From Streptomyces sp. Go-475 (GTDB taxonomy: Bacteria; Actinomycetota; Actinomycetes; Streptomycetales; Streptomycetaceae), in contig NZ_CP026121.1 of NCBI RefSeq assembly GCF_003330845.1, positions 2,709,501 through 2,773,500 on the forward strand: 64,000 nucleotides of DNA, given 5' to 3'. The notes beneath the pieces were generated by a model. The model was not told where the DNA came from, ran no database searches, and saw only the letters and a program-made list of their open reading frames with translations. Made by a program: the position numbers and the translations under genes. Positions 1-8,611 of this stretch are shown here, one piece after another; position 1 is the stretch's first letter, and every line of letters starts with the position of its first letter.

Positions 1-17
1 TCTCCGCTGGAGGACCC

Positions 18-1649
18 GTGCGCGACGTGACCCACGACGTGCCGGCGCTGCACCGCCGGTCGTTCCTGAAGTACACCGGCGCGCTGGGCGCGGCCGCCGC
101 CGTCTCCGCGTCGCTGTCGGCCTGTTCGTCCGGGCCCGAGTCCACGAACGACACCGGTGACGGCGGCAGCGGGGCGAACCGCACGCTCACGGCGGTGATC
201 GGCTACGGCAACGACGGCAGCTGGGACCCCACCCAGACGGCGTCCGCGTTCTGCATGGCCGCCAACAACCACATCTACGAGGGCCTGCTGGACACGGACC
301 CGATCTCCCGGGAGCCGTACGCGGCCCTGGCGACCGAGGTGCCGAAGAACCCGGACGGCACGTCCTGGAAGTTCACCCTGCGGGCCGGTGCCACGTTCCA
401 CGACGGCAAGCCCGTGACGGCCGACGACGTGGTCTTCGTCTTCGACCGGATCCTCGACCCGGACACCCAGACCCTCGCCAAGGGCTTCTTCGCGAGCTGG
501 CTGAAGGAGGTCCGCAAGATCGACGAGCGGAACGTCGAGCTGGTGCTCAAGTTCCCGTTCCCCGACGGGCTGTCGCGGCTGACGCTCGCCAAGATCATGC
601 CGAAGCACGTGTTCTCGCGGCCGGGCGCCTGGGACGACGCCATCAAGGGCAAGGCGATCGGCTCGGGCCCGTACCGGCAGACCGCGCACCACCCCAAGTC
701 GAACACCACCTTCGAGGCGTTCGACGGCTACAACGGCCCGCGCAAGCCCGCCTTCGCGAAGATGAACTGGCTGACCATCGTGGACGCGGCGCCCCGCGTC
801 GCGAAGATCTCGGGGTCGAGCGCGGGCGCGCAGATCGCGGACAACATCCCGTACGCCAACATCGGCCAGCTGGAGAGCAGCGGGCTGACGGTCGCCGGCG
901 GGGCCGGCATGAACAACCTGTTCCTGATGTTCAACACGCAGCACAAGCCCTTCGACGACGTACGCGTGCGCCAGGCCCTGCACTACGCCATCGACACCGA
1001 CAAGATGGTGGAGGTCGCGCTCAAGGGCCATGGCAAGCCGTCCAGTTCCTTCCTCGACGAGAGCAACCCGTCCTACCGCCGGGCGAAGACCGTCTACGAC
1101 TACGACCCCGACAAGGCCAAGGCGCTGCTGAAGGAGGCCGGGGTCAAGGGGCTGAGCATCGACATCCTGGCGGTGAACGTCAGCTGGATCGTCGACTGCC
1201 TGCCCACCATCAAGTCCTCCTGGGACGCGATCGGCGTGAAGACGACCCTGTCCCCGCAGGAGACCACGGCCGTGTTCACGAAGATGGACCAGAAGCAGGA
1301 CTACCAGGTCGTCGCCGCCGCCTCGAACCCCAACCAGTTCGGCCTCGACGCCGACCTGATCATGCACTACAACTACGGGCCCGAGAACCTGTGGATGCAG
1401 TACACGCGGTGGGCCTCCGACCCGGTCGCCAGGCAGCTCTTCAAGGACATGGACCGGGCGACCCGGGAACCGGACCCGGAGAAGAAGAAGGCGATCGTCC
1501 AGGACTACATCGACGTCGTCGCCGAACAGGCCGTGCTCTACCCGGTCGTCCACAACGAGCTGATGACGGCCTGGGACCCGAAGCGGCTCAGCGGCATAAG
1601 GGCCCAGCCGTACCCGGGCATCAACCTCCTCCAGGCCAAGTGGGCCTGA
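18..1649 (+). CDS. Peptide-type ABC transporter substrate-binding lipoprotein (SBP family 5)
   Basis: This is the extracellular solute receptor of the importer encoded by the next three genes. The N-terminus carries a twin-arginine motif (RRSFLK, residues 13-18), a hydrophobic stretch and a lipobox LSAC with Cys36 as the lipidation site, so it is probably a Tat-exported lipoprotein. The rest, 543 aa in all, has the length and layout of the OppA/DppA family, including the FHDGKPVTADDVVF region near residue 130. The GTG start follows a GGAGG at bases 9-13. The true substrate is unknown. Family 5 receptors bind peptides, nickel or oligosaccharides, and the aldolase at the end of the operon suggests a sugar-acid or amino-acid-like ligand. 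The operon may start further upstream, outside the window. Confidence 0.93.
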   Translation: MRDVTHDVPALHRRSFLKYTGALGAAAAVSASLSACSSGPESTNDTGDGGSGANRTLTAVIGYGNDGSWDPTQTASAFCMAANNHIYEGLLDTDPISREPYAALATEVPKNPDGTSWKFTLRAGATFHDGKPVTADDVVFVFDRILDPDTQTLAKGFFASWLKEVRKIDERNVELVLKFPFPDGLSRLTLAKIMPKHVFSRPGAWDDAIKGKAIGSGPYRQTAHHPKSNTTFEAFDGYNGPRKPAFAKMNWLTIVDAAPRVAKISGSSAGAQIADNIPYANIGQLESSGLTVAGGAGMNNLFLMFNTQHKPFDDVRVRQALHYAIDTDKMVEVALKGHGKPSSSFLDESNPSYRRAKTVYDYDPDKAKALLKEAGVKGLSIDILAVNVSWIVDCLPTIKSSWDAIGVKTTLSPQETTAVFTKMDQKQDYQVVAAASNPNQFGLDADLIMHYNYGPENLWMQYTRWASDPVARQLFKDMDRATREPDPEKKKAIVQDYIDVVAEQAVLYPVVHNELMTAWDPKRLSGIRAQPYPGINLLQAKWA

Positions 1650-1653
1650 GCGG

Positions 1654-2616
1654 ATGACGGCCGTCCTGCGGATCCTGCTGCGCCGGATCGCCCTGCTCGT
1701 GCCGCTGATGCTCGGCATCGTGCTGTTCGTGTTCCTGGTGATGCGGTTCTCGGACGTCGACCCGGCGTCCGCGTTCTTCCAGGGCGCCAACCCCACGCCC
1801 CAGCAACTGCACGACTTCCGCGAGGAACACGGCCTGCTCGACCCGCTGCCCGTGCGCTACGCCGCCTTCGTCGCCGACCTGCTCCACGGCGACCTGGGCA
1901 CCAGCGCGCTGACCCGGGCGCCGGTGATCGACCAGGTCACCACCGCGCTGCCGCTCACCCTCCAGCTCACCTTCCTCGGCCTCGGCATCGCGGTCGTGCT
2001 GTCCCTGCTGGGCGGGGTGACGGCGGCGATCTACCGGGACCGGCTGCCCGACCAGATCATCCGGGTCGTGTCGCTCACCGGGGTCGCCGCGCCCGGCTTC
2101 TGGCTGGCGCTGCTGATGATCCAGTATCTGGCGGTCGACCTGGGCTGGTTCCCGACCGGCGGGTACATCAACCCGGCCGACTCCTTCACCGGCTGGCTGA
2201 AGACCATGACCCTGCCGGCGTGCGCGCTGTCGCTGCCCGTGGCGGCGCAGCTGACCCGGATCGTGCGGACGGCCGTGGTGGAGGAGCTGGACAAGGACTA
2301 CGTGCGGACGGCGATCGGCAGCGGGCTGCCGCCCCGGGTGGTCGTCGGCCGCAACGTGCTGCGCAACGCGCTCATCAACCCGCTCACCGTGCTCGGACTG
2401 CGCGTCGGCTACCTGCTGGGCGGGGCGGTCGTCATCGAGACGATCTTCTCGCTGCCCGGCATGGGCAAGTTGATGATCGACGCCGTGAAGAACGGCGATC
2501 CGGCCGTCGTCCAGGGCGTCGTGCTGACCACGGCGGCCGGGTTCGTCGTCGTGAACCTCGTCATCGACGTCCTGTACCTGCTGGTCAACCCGCGACTGAG
2601 GGATGCGTCCCCATGA
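1654..2616 (+). CDS. ABC transporter permease, DppB/OppB type
   Basis: First membrane subunit of the importer, 320 aa. It has an N-terminal membrane helix (about residues 9-31), a periplasmic segment, then a five-helix BPD_transp_1 domain. The EAA loop lies around residues 205-235 (VEELDKDYVRTAIGSGLPP), where family members contact the ATPase. It starts 4 bases after the receptor stop and its own TGA overlaps the next start (ATGA at 2613-2616), so the two are translationally coupled. Confidence 0.93.
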   Translation: MTAVLRILLRRIALLVPLMLGIVLFVFLVMRFSDVDPASAFFQGANPTPQQLHDFREEHGLLDPLPVRYAAFVADLLHGDLGTSALTRAPVIDQVTTALPLTLQLTFLGLGIAVVLSLLGGVTAAIYRDRLPDQIIRVVSLTGVAAPGFWLALLMIQYLAVDLGWFPTGGYINPADSFTGWLKTMTLPACALSLPVAAQLTRIVRTAVVEELDKDYVRTAIGSGLPPRVVVGRNVLRNALINPLTVLGLRVGYLLGGAVVIETIFSLPGMGKLMIDAVKNGDPAVVQGVVLTTAAGFVVVNLVIDVLYLLVNPRLRDASP

Positions 2617-4598
2617 TGACCCGCATGACGACCCGCAAGGGCCTCACCGAGGCGCTGTCCCGGCCCGGCCTCCGGCCGCGCGGCTGGCGCAGGCTGCCGC
2701 CGCTGTCGAAGGTCGCCGTCTGCTTCCTCGCGGTCGTCGTCCTGCTGGCGCTGCTCGCCCCGCTCCTCGCCCCGCACGACCCGCTCGACCAGCAGCCGCC
2801 CGTCGACGGCACCGGGCATCCGTCCGCCGGGCACTGGATGGGCCAGGACAGCCTCGGCCGGGACATCCTCAGCCGGCTGATGTACGGGGCGCGCTGGTCG
2901 CTGGCGATCGGGCTCGGCGCGACCGGGCTCGCCCTGGTGGCCGGCGCGCTGCTCGGGGCGATCGCCGCGACCTCCCGCAAGGCGGTCGACGAGACGCTGA
3001 TGCGCTGCCTGGACGTGGTGATGGCGTTCCCCGGCATCGCGCTCGCCGCGGTGCTGGTGGCGGTGTTCGGCGGCGGGATCACGGTGCTGATCTGCGCGAT
3101 CGCGTTCCTGTTCACACCGCCGGTGGCCAGGGTCGTCCGCGCGAACGTCCTCGACCAGTACGGGGAGGACTACGTGACGGCGGAACGGGTGATCGGCGCC
3201 CGCACCCCGCACATCGTGCTGAAGCACGTCGCGATCAACTGCGCCGCGCCCGTGCTGGTGTTCTGCACGGTCCAGGTCGCCGAGGCGATCGTCTTCGAGG
3301 CGTCGCTGTCCTTCATCGGGGCGGGCGTGCGGCCGCCCGACCCGTCCTGGGGCAGCGTCATCGCCGACGGGAAGAACATGGTGCTGACCGGGGGCTGGTG
3401 GGCGACCGTGTTCCCCGGGCTGCTGATGCTGGTCACGGTGCTGTCGCTGAACATCCTGTCCGAGGGCGTGTCCGACGCCTGGGCGGCGCCGCCGGCCCGC
3501 GAGGTGGACGTTCCCGAGGGCGACCGGCTGGAGGCGCCGGAGCCCGGCAGCGGGGAGGTCGTGCCGCTGCCCGGCCTGACGGAAGCGGCCCGCAGGCTGC
3601 GGGCCCGGGCCCGGCACGTCCCCCGGGACGGGCAGCCGGTGCTGGCGGTGGAGAACCTCGCGATCGGCTTCGACGAGCGGCACGGCGGCGTCGACATCGT
3701 GGACGGCGTCAGCTTCGAGGTGCACCCCGGCGAGGTGCTCGGGCTGGTCGGCGAGTCCGGCTGCGGCAAGTCCCTCACCGCGCTGGCGATCATGGGACTC
3801 CAGCCGAAGGGGGCGCGCGTCCGCGGCCAGGTCCGCTTCCGGCAGCGGGATCTGCTCGCCGAGCCGATGCGCGTCCGCCGCAGGCTCCTCGGCCACGAGA
3901 TGGCGATGATCTACCAGGACGCCCTGTCGTCCCTGAACCCGGCGATGACGATCCGCGCCCAGCTCAAACAGGTCGTACGGCGAGGCGGGCGGCGCAGTCC
4001 GGCCGAATTGCTCACCCTGGTCGGCCTCGATCCCGAGCGGACCCTGCGCAGCTATCCGCACGAACTGTCCGGCGGGCAGCGCCAGCGCGTCCTGATCGCC
4101 ATGGCCCTGTCCCGCGACCCGAGTCTGATCGTCGCCGACGAGCCGACGACCGCCCTCGACGTCACCGTGCAGGCGCAGGTCATGGAGCTGCTGCTGCGGC
4201 TGCGCGAGGAGCTGGGCTTCGCGCTGATCCTGGTCTCGCACGACCTGGCGCTGATCGCGGACGTCACCGACCGGGTGGTGGTGATGTACGGCGGGCAGAT
4301 CGTGGAGACGGGCGTGACCGCCGACCTGGTCCAGGCCCCGGCCCACCACTACACGCGCGGCCTGCTCGGCAGCGTGCTGTCGCTGGAGTCGGGGCAGGAG
4401 CGCATGACGCAGATCAGGGGCGTCGTGCCGTCCCCGGCCGACTTCCCGGCGGGCTGCCGCTTCGCCGACCGGTGTCCCCGGGCGAGCGAGGTCTGCCGGA
4501 CGACGGCCCCGGTGCCGGCCGGTACGCCGGCCCACACGGCGGCCTGCCACCACCCGGCCATAGAGCTGGCGACGACGGAGACCGAGGCCGTGTCATGA
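2613..4598 (+). CDS. Fused ABC permease (DppC type) and ATP-binding protein (DppD type)
   Basis: A single 661-aa frame joins two subunits that are normally separate. Residues about 1-290 are a DppC-like permease (N-terminal helix, [15 protein letters not shown] motif, EAA loop near residue 190). A charged, Pro-rich linker follows (about 290-345). The rest is an ABC ATPase with Walker A GESGCGKS at about 380-387, Q-loop [10 protein letters not shown], signature LSGGQRQR, Walker B LIVADEP and the C-terminal oligopeptide-transporter domain with Cys residues ([14 protein letters not shown]). No stop or frameshift separates the halves. Such fusions are known in actinomycete peptide transporters. 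The start is ATG 2613, overlapping the previous stop; ATG 2616 is also in frame. The stop overlaps the next gene. Confidence 0.92.
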   Translation: MMTRMTTRKGLTEALSRPGLRPRGWRRLPPLSKVAVCFLAVVVLLALLAPLLAPHDPLDQQPPVDGTGHPSAGHWMGQDSLGRDILSRLMYGARWSLAIGLGATGLALVAGALLGAIAATSRKAVDETLMRCLDVVMAFPGIALAAVLVAVFGGGITVLICAIAFLFTPPVARVVRANVLDQYGEDYVTAERVIGARTPHIVLKHVAINCAAPVLVFCTVQVAEAIVFEASLSFIGAGVRPPDPSWGSVIADGKNMVLTGGWWATVFPGLLMLVTVLSLNILSEGVSDAWAAPPAREVDVPEGDRLEAPEPGSGEVVPLPGLTEAARRLRARARHVPRDGQPVLAVENLAIGFDERHGGVDIVDGVSFEVHPGEVLGLVGESGCGKSLTALAIMGLQPKGARVRGQVRFRQRDLLAEPMRVRRRLLGHEMAMIYQDALSSLNPAMTIRAQLKQVVRRGGRRSPAELLTLVGLDPERTLRSYPHELSGGQRQRVLIAMALSRDPSLIVADEPTTALDVTVQAQVMELLLRLREELGFALILVSHDLALIADVTDRVVVMYGGQIVETGVTADLVQAPAHHYTRGLLGSVLSLESGQERMTQIRGVVPSPADFPAGCRFADRCPRASEVCRTTAPVPAGTPAHTAACHHPAIELATTETEAVS

Positions 4599-4648
4599 AC
4601 GCCCTGACCGGCGACGACGGAGACCGAGGCCGTGTCATGAACGCCCTG
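4568..4648 (+). repeat. In-frame tandem duplication, period 42 bp, at the dppD/dppF-type junction
   Basis: Bases 4568-4606 recur without change at 4610-4648 (39 identical bases, offset 42). The unit covers the last codons of the fused permease-ATPase, its stop and the start of the following ATPase. Because 42 is a multiple of three, the duplication adds 14 codons to the downstream protein and leaves two equivalent start contexts. Confidence 0.95.
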
Positions 4649-5656
4649 GTGGAGCTGTCCGACGCCCACGTCGTCCACAAGGCCCGCAGCGGCGGCGTGT
4701 TCACCCGCGACCGGGTGTACGCGCTGACCGGCGCCGACCTGGCCATCGCGCCCGGCGAGACCGTCGGCGTGGTCGGCGAGTCGGGCTGCGGGAAGTCGAC
4801 GCTGGCCAAGGTGCTGGTGGGGGTGCAGCGCCCGACCCGGGGGACGGTGTCCTTCCGGGGTCAGGACCTGTGGGCGATGCCGCCCGCCGAGCGCCGCCGG
4901 GCCGTCGGCAGCAGCACCGGCATGATCTTCCAGGACCCGTCGACGGCCCTGAACCGCCGCCTGACCGTCCGGCAGATCCTGCGGGACCCGCTGGACGTGC
5001 ACGACCGGGGCACACGTACTCGACGCGACGATCGTGTCCGGGAGTTGATGTCCCTGGTCGGCCTCCCCCGGGCCCTCGCGGACGCCCTGCCCGGCCAGTT
5101 GTCCGGCGGGCAGCGGCAGCGCGTCGCGATCGCCCGGGCCCTGGCGCTGGACCCGGACCTGGTCGTGGCGGACGAGCCGACCAGCGCCCTGGACGTGTCG
5201 GTCCGGGCCCAGATCCTCAACCTCCTGCTGGACCTGAAGGAACGCCTCGGCCTGGCCCTGGTGTTCGTCTCGCACGACATCCAGACGGTACGGCGGATGA
5301 GCGACCGGGTGATCACGATGTACCTCGGCCGGATCGTGGAGGAGACCCCGGCCGCCCTGGTCACCGACTCCGCCCGGCACCCGTACACCCGCGCCCTGTT
5401 CTCCGCCACGCCCGGACTGCTCGACCCGATCGACCCGATCCCGCTGGTCGGTCCCGTCCCGTCGGCGACCCGACCGCCGAGCGGCTGCCCGTTCCGCACC
5501 CGCTGCTGGAAGGCCGACGGGACCTGCGCGGACGAAATGCCGGGCTTCTCCGCCGCGTCGGCCCCCGCGCACCGCTTCCGCTGCCACCATCCTGTCCGGG
5601 AGGACGAGTCGACCCGCGACCTCGTCCGCCGCCGCGACCCGATGGAGGCCCCATGA
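4595..5656 (+). CDS. ABC transporter ATP-binding protein, DppF/OppF type
   Basis: Second ATPase of the importer. It shows Walker [10 protein letters not shown]-loop FQDPSTALN, signature LSGGQRQR, Walker B LVVADEP, the H-loop SHD and the C-terminal oligo_HPY region with paired Cys (CPFRTRCWKADGTC). Two in-frame ATG starts, 4595 and 4637, lie in the two copies of a 42-bp-period duplication. 4595 overlaps the upstream stop in ATGA and gives 353 aa. 4637 gives 339 aa and lacks the extra 14 residues, so it is probably the ancestral start. The stop overlaps the aldolase start (ATGA at 5653-5656). Confidence 0.92.
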   Translation: MNALTGDDGDRGRVMNALVELSDAHVVHKARSGGVFTRDRVYALTGADLAIAPGETVGVVGESGCGKSTLAKVLVGVQRPTRGTVSFRGQDLWAMPPAERRRAVGSSTGMIFQDPSTALNRRLTVRQILRDPLDVHDRGTRTRRDDRVRELMSLVGLPRALADALPGQLSGGQRQRVAIARALALDPDLVVADEPTSALDVSVRAQILNLLLDLKERLGLALVFVSHDIQTVRRMSDRVITMYLGRIVEETPAALVTDSARHPYTRALFSATPGLLDPIDPIPLVGPVPSATRPPSGCPFRTRCWKADGTCADEMPGFSAASAPAHRFRCHHPVREDESTRDLVRRRDPMEAP

Positions 5657-6585
5657 CTTTCGCCCCGCTGACCGGTGTCATCCCGCCCGTCTGCACGCCC
5701 CTGACACCGGACCGCGAGGTGGACGTCCCCTCGCTGCTCAGGCTCGTCGACCATCTGGTGGCCGGCGGGGTGCACGGGCTGTTCGTGCTCGGCTCGACCT
5801 CGGAGGCGGCCTACCTGACGGACGCGCAGCGCAGGCTGGTGGTCGAGGCGGTCACGGGGCACGTGAGCGGGCGGCTGCCGGTGTTGGCCGGGGCGATCGA
5901 CATGACCACGCCCCGGGTCCTGGACCACGTGGCGTCGGTGACCTCGGCGGGCGCGGACGCGGTCGTCGTCACCGCCCCCTTCTACGCCCGCACCCACCCG
6001 GCGGAGATCGCCCGCCACTACCGCGCGGTCGCCGCCGCGAGCCCCGTCCCGGTCATCGCCTACGACATCCCCGTCGCCGTCCACACCAAGCTGCCCGCCG
6101 AGGTGGTCCTGGAGCTGGCCGCCGACGGCGTCCTGGCCGGGCTCAAGGACTCCAGCGGCGACCTGGCCGCCTTCCGCCGGGTCGTCACCGGCGCCCGGGA
6201 CCACCAGGGCATCGGCGGCTTCAGCGTGCTGACCGGCTCCGAGCTGGTCGTCGACGCGGCCCTGGCGATCGGCGCGGACGGCACGGTGCCCGGCCTCGGC
6301 AACGTCGACCCGCACGGCTACGTCCGCCTGGACCGCCTGTGCCGCGACGGGGACCAGGAGGGGGCCCGGGCCGAACAGGAACGCCTGTGCGCCCTGTTCG
6401 GCATGGTGACCGTGGGCGACCCGGCCCGCATGGGCCCGAACTCCTCGGCGATCGGCGCCTTCAAGGCCGCGCTGCACCTGCGGGGCGTGATCGACTGCCC
6501 GGTCACGGCCGAGCCGCAGGTGCCGCTGTCGCCGGACGAGGTGGAGCGGGTCGGGAAGTACCTGGCCGCGGCCGGGCTGCTCTAG
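5653..6585 (+). CDS. Dihydrodipicolinate synthase/N-acetylneuraminate lyase family aldolase
   Basis: A class I pyruvate-type aldolase of 310 aa, the usual family length. Lys165 (in GLKDSSGD) is the expected Schiff-base residue and Tyr in VIAYDIP the expected proton relay; the GSTSEAAYL segment fits the substrate carboxylate-binding loop. It ends the ABC importer operon and overlaps the ATPase gene by 4 bp. This argues for catabolism of the imported compound rather than lysine synthesis. The exact reaction cannot be read from sequence; sialic-acid lyase, hydroxy-oxo-acid lyase and deoxy-sugar-acid dehydratase activities all occur in the family. Confidence 0.88.
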   Translation: MTFAPLTGVIPPVCTPLTPDREVDVPSLLRLVDHLVAGGVHGLFVLGSTSEAAYLTDAQRRLVVEAVTGHVSGRLPVLAGAIDMTTPRVLDHVASVTSAGADAVVVTAPFYARTHPAEIARHYRAVAAASPVPVIAYDIPVAVHTKLPAEVVLELAADGVLAGLKDSSGDLAAFRRVVTGARDHQGIGGFSVLTGSELVVDAALAIGADGTVPGLGNVDPHGYVRLDRLCRDGDQEGARAEQERLCALFGMVTVGDPARMGPNSSAIGAFKAALHLRGVIDCPVTAEPQVPLSPDEVERVGKYLAAAGLL

Positions 6586-6588
6586 ACG

Positions 6589-6611
6589 CGTCCGCCGGGA
6601 GGCGGCGGACG
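6589..6611. terminator. Hairpin between convergent genes
   Basis: A perfect 9-bp inverted repeat (CGTCCGCCG / CGGCGGACG) with a 5-base loop lies 4 bases after the aldolase stop and before the convergent response-regulator stop. There is no T tract, which is common for Streptomyces terminators. It can serve either strand. Confidence 0.6.
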
Positions 6612-6660
6612 GAACTCGATCGTCTCGTACGCCCCCCGGACGCCCGTCTCGTGGAGGATC

Positions 6661-7323
6661 TCAGATGCTCCCCGGCGTCACCATCCCCGACTCGTACGCC
6701 ACGATGACCAGTTGCGCCCGGTCCCGCGCCCCCAGCTTGCCCATGATGCGGCTCACGTGGGTCTTCGCGGTCAGCGGGCTCAGGCCCAACGCCTCCGCTA
6801 TCTCCGTGTTGTTCAGGCCGCGCGCGACCAGCCCGAGCACCTCCCGCTCACGGTCGGACAGGCACTCCGGGCCGCCGCTCGCCGGGGCCGAGGGGCTGCG
6901 CAGGAACCGCTCGATCAGCCGTGCCGTGGGCCCGGGCGACAGCAGGGACTCACCGGCCGCGACCGTGCGGATGGCGTCGAGGAGTTCGGCCGGCCTGGTG
7001 TCCTTGACCAGGAACCCGGAGGCGCCGGCGCGCAGGGCCGCCACGATGTTCTCGTCGGTGTCGTACGTGGTGAGGACCAGGACCCGCACGCCCGCGAGGT
7101 CCTCGTCGGCGGCGATGAGCCGGGTCGCCTCGATGCCGTCCAGGTCGGGCATGCGGATGTCCATCACCACCAGGTCGGCGCGTGCGGCGCGGGCCAGTTC
7201 CACGGCCTGCCGGCCGGTGGCGGCCTGGCCGACGACCTCCATGTCCCGGGCCGACTCCACCAGCATCGCGAACGCCTCCCGGACCAGGGTCTGGTCGTCC
7301 GCGAGCAGCACCCGTACGGTCAT
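6661..7323 (-). CDS. Two-component response regulator, NarL/LuxR type
   Basis: 220 aa. Receiver domain at residues 1-120 with the acidic pocket (ADDQ), phosphoacceptor Asp in VVMDIRMPD, conserved Thr (LTTYD) and Lys (VKDTRP). A LuxR-type HTH lies at about 150-215 (LSDREREVLGLVARGLNNTEIA). The start overlaps the stop of the sensor kinase upstream (ATGA), so the two are coupled. Target genes are unknown; the MMPL exporter lies just upstream of the pair. Confidence 0.94.
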   Translation of the reverse strand: MTVRVLLADDQTLVREAFAMLVESARDMEVVGQAATGRQAVELARAARADLVVMDIRMPDLDGIEATRLIAADEDLAGVRVLVLTTYDTDENIVAALRAGASGFLVKDTRPAELLDAIRTVAAGESLLSPGPTARLIERFLRSPSAPASGGPECLSDREREVLGLVARGLNNTEIAEALGLSPLTAKTHVSRIMGKLGARDRAQLVIVAYESGMVTPGSI

Positions 7324-8561
7324 CCGGCTCTCTCCCCCGTCGTGGTCAGCGGCAGGACCGCCGTCACCTCGAAGCCGCCCCCGGCACGCGGTCCGGCGTC
7401 GAGTGTGCCACCCACGCTGCGGGCCCGCTCCCGCATTCCGACCAGCCCGAAGCCGGGCGTGCCGGCCGGAGCCGGTCCGGTGCCGTCGTCGCTGACCCTC
7501 AGGTGCAGGGCGCCCTGCCGCTCGTCCAGTTCGACGCGGACGGCCGGTTCGGGCCCGGCGTGCCGCACGGCGTTCGTCAGCGCCTCCTGCACGATCCGGT
7601 AGGCGGCGGCGCCGACGGCGGGCGGTGCCCGGCGTATCCGCACGGTCTGCTCGACCCGGGCACCGGCGAGCCGCGCGGCCTCCACCAGGTCGGGCAGGCC
7701 GTCGAGGCCGGGCAGCGGGCCGCGGGCGTCCGGGGAGCCGTGTTCGCGCAGCACCTCCAGCGTCGTACGGAGTTCGCCGCGGGCGCTGCGGCAGGTCTCC
7801 GCGATGTCGTCGAGGGCCTTCGCGACCGTCTTCCGGTCCAGCCGTTCGGGGTCGGCGGACAGCACGTGGGCGGCGACGGAGGTCTGCACGCCGATGAGGG
7901 TGATGCTGTGCGCGAGCAGGTCGTGCAGGTCCCGGGCGATCCGCAGCCGCTCCTCGGCGACCCGCCGCCGGGCCTCCTCCTCCCGGGTGCGTTCGGCCCG
8001 TTCGGCGCGCTCCACTATCGAGGCGACGTACTGGCGGTAGAAGCGCACGTCGACGCCGCAGAACAGCACGGCGACGACCCAGCCGGACGCCTTCAGCAGT
8101 CCCAGCGCCTCCTGCGCGCTGATGGTGAGCAGCACGCCCACCGCCATGGTGATGACGCCGATGCCGACCAGGACGGTGCGCAGCGGCCGGCCGGTGACGG
8201 CGACGGTGTACAGGGCGACGTAGGCGGCCTGGGTGGCCGCGGTGTGCGGGTAGTCGAGGAAGTGGTAGGGGAACACGCAGGTGATCACGGCGGCCAGGAC
8301 GAGCACCGGACGGCGGCGGCGCCACACCAGCGGCACGTGGGAGACGAGCAGCAGGGCCCAGCCGAGCGCGTCGGGCCTGCGGCCGTCGTCGACCATGAGC
8401 GCGAGGACGGCGGAGAAGCCGGCGACGAGGAAGGCGAGGAACGCGTCGTTGCGGAGGGCGTGCGGGGCGGTCAGCGGATCGCGGTTGATCGCGGCCATGA
8501 TCCGCTCCGCGGGACGCGACCATGCCGCCGTCGTGGTGATGGGTGCCTGCACAGGCGTCAT
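7320..8561 (-). CDS. Sensor histidine kinase, NarX-like (HisKA_3)
   Basis: 413 aa. The N-terminal half has several membrane helices (about residues 40-165) with almost no extracellular domain, a layout seen in kinases sensing membrane or cell-envelope state. The dimerization/phosphoacceptor motif ARDLHDLLAHS has its His near residue 215. The ATPase domain shows the N box EALTNAVRHA and the G box GFGLVGMRERA. It overlaps its response regulator by 4 bp. The start used is ATG 8561; an internal ATG (MAAINRDPL) is a possible alternative. Confidence 0.92.
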   Translation of the reverse strand: MTPVQAPITTTAAWSRPAERIMAAINRDPLTAPHALRNDAFLAFLVAGFSAVLALMVDDGRRPDALGWALLLVSHVPLVWRRRRPVLVLAAVITCVFPYHFLDYPHTAATQAAYVALYTVAVTGRPLRTVLVGIGVITMAVGVLLTISAQEALGLLKASGWVVAVLFCGVDVRFYRQYVASIVERAERAERTREEEARRRVAEERLRIARDLHDLLAHSITLIGVQTSVAAHVLSADPERLDRKTVAKALDDIAETCRSARGELRTTLEVLREHGSPDARGPLPGLDGLPDLVEAARLAGARVEQTVRIRRAPPAVGAAAYRIVQEALTNAVRHAGPEPAVRVELDERQGALHLRVSDDGTGPAPAGTPGFGLVGMRERARSVGGTLDAGPRAGGGFEVTAVLPLTTTGERAG

Positions 8562-8572
8562 CCTCGGCGAGG

Positions 8573-8604
8573 AAGGCGTCCCTCCGGGAGGGGAGGGACG
8601 CCTT
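8573..8604 (-). terminator. Terminator hairpin after the MMPL gene
   Basis: A perfect 13-bp stem (8573-8585 with 8592-8604) and a 6-base loop lie 8 bases beyond the MMPL stop and upstream of the kinase start. It is the strongest simple hairpin in this part of the window. It probably separates the exporter transcript from that of the two-component pair. Confidence 0.75.
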
Positions 8605-8611
8605 CGGTCGG

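Noticed and set aside
2603..4594. Upstream extension of the DppF-type frame from 2603
   Set aside because: This part is the out-of-frame shadow of the fused permease-ATPase, Arg/Pro/Ala-rich and without domain sense.
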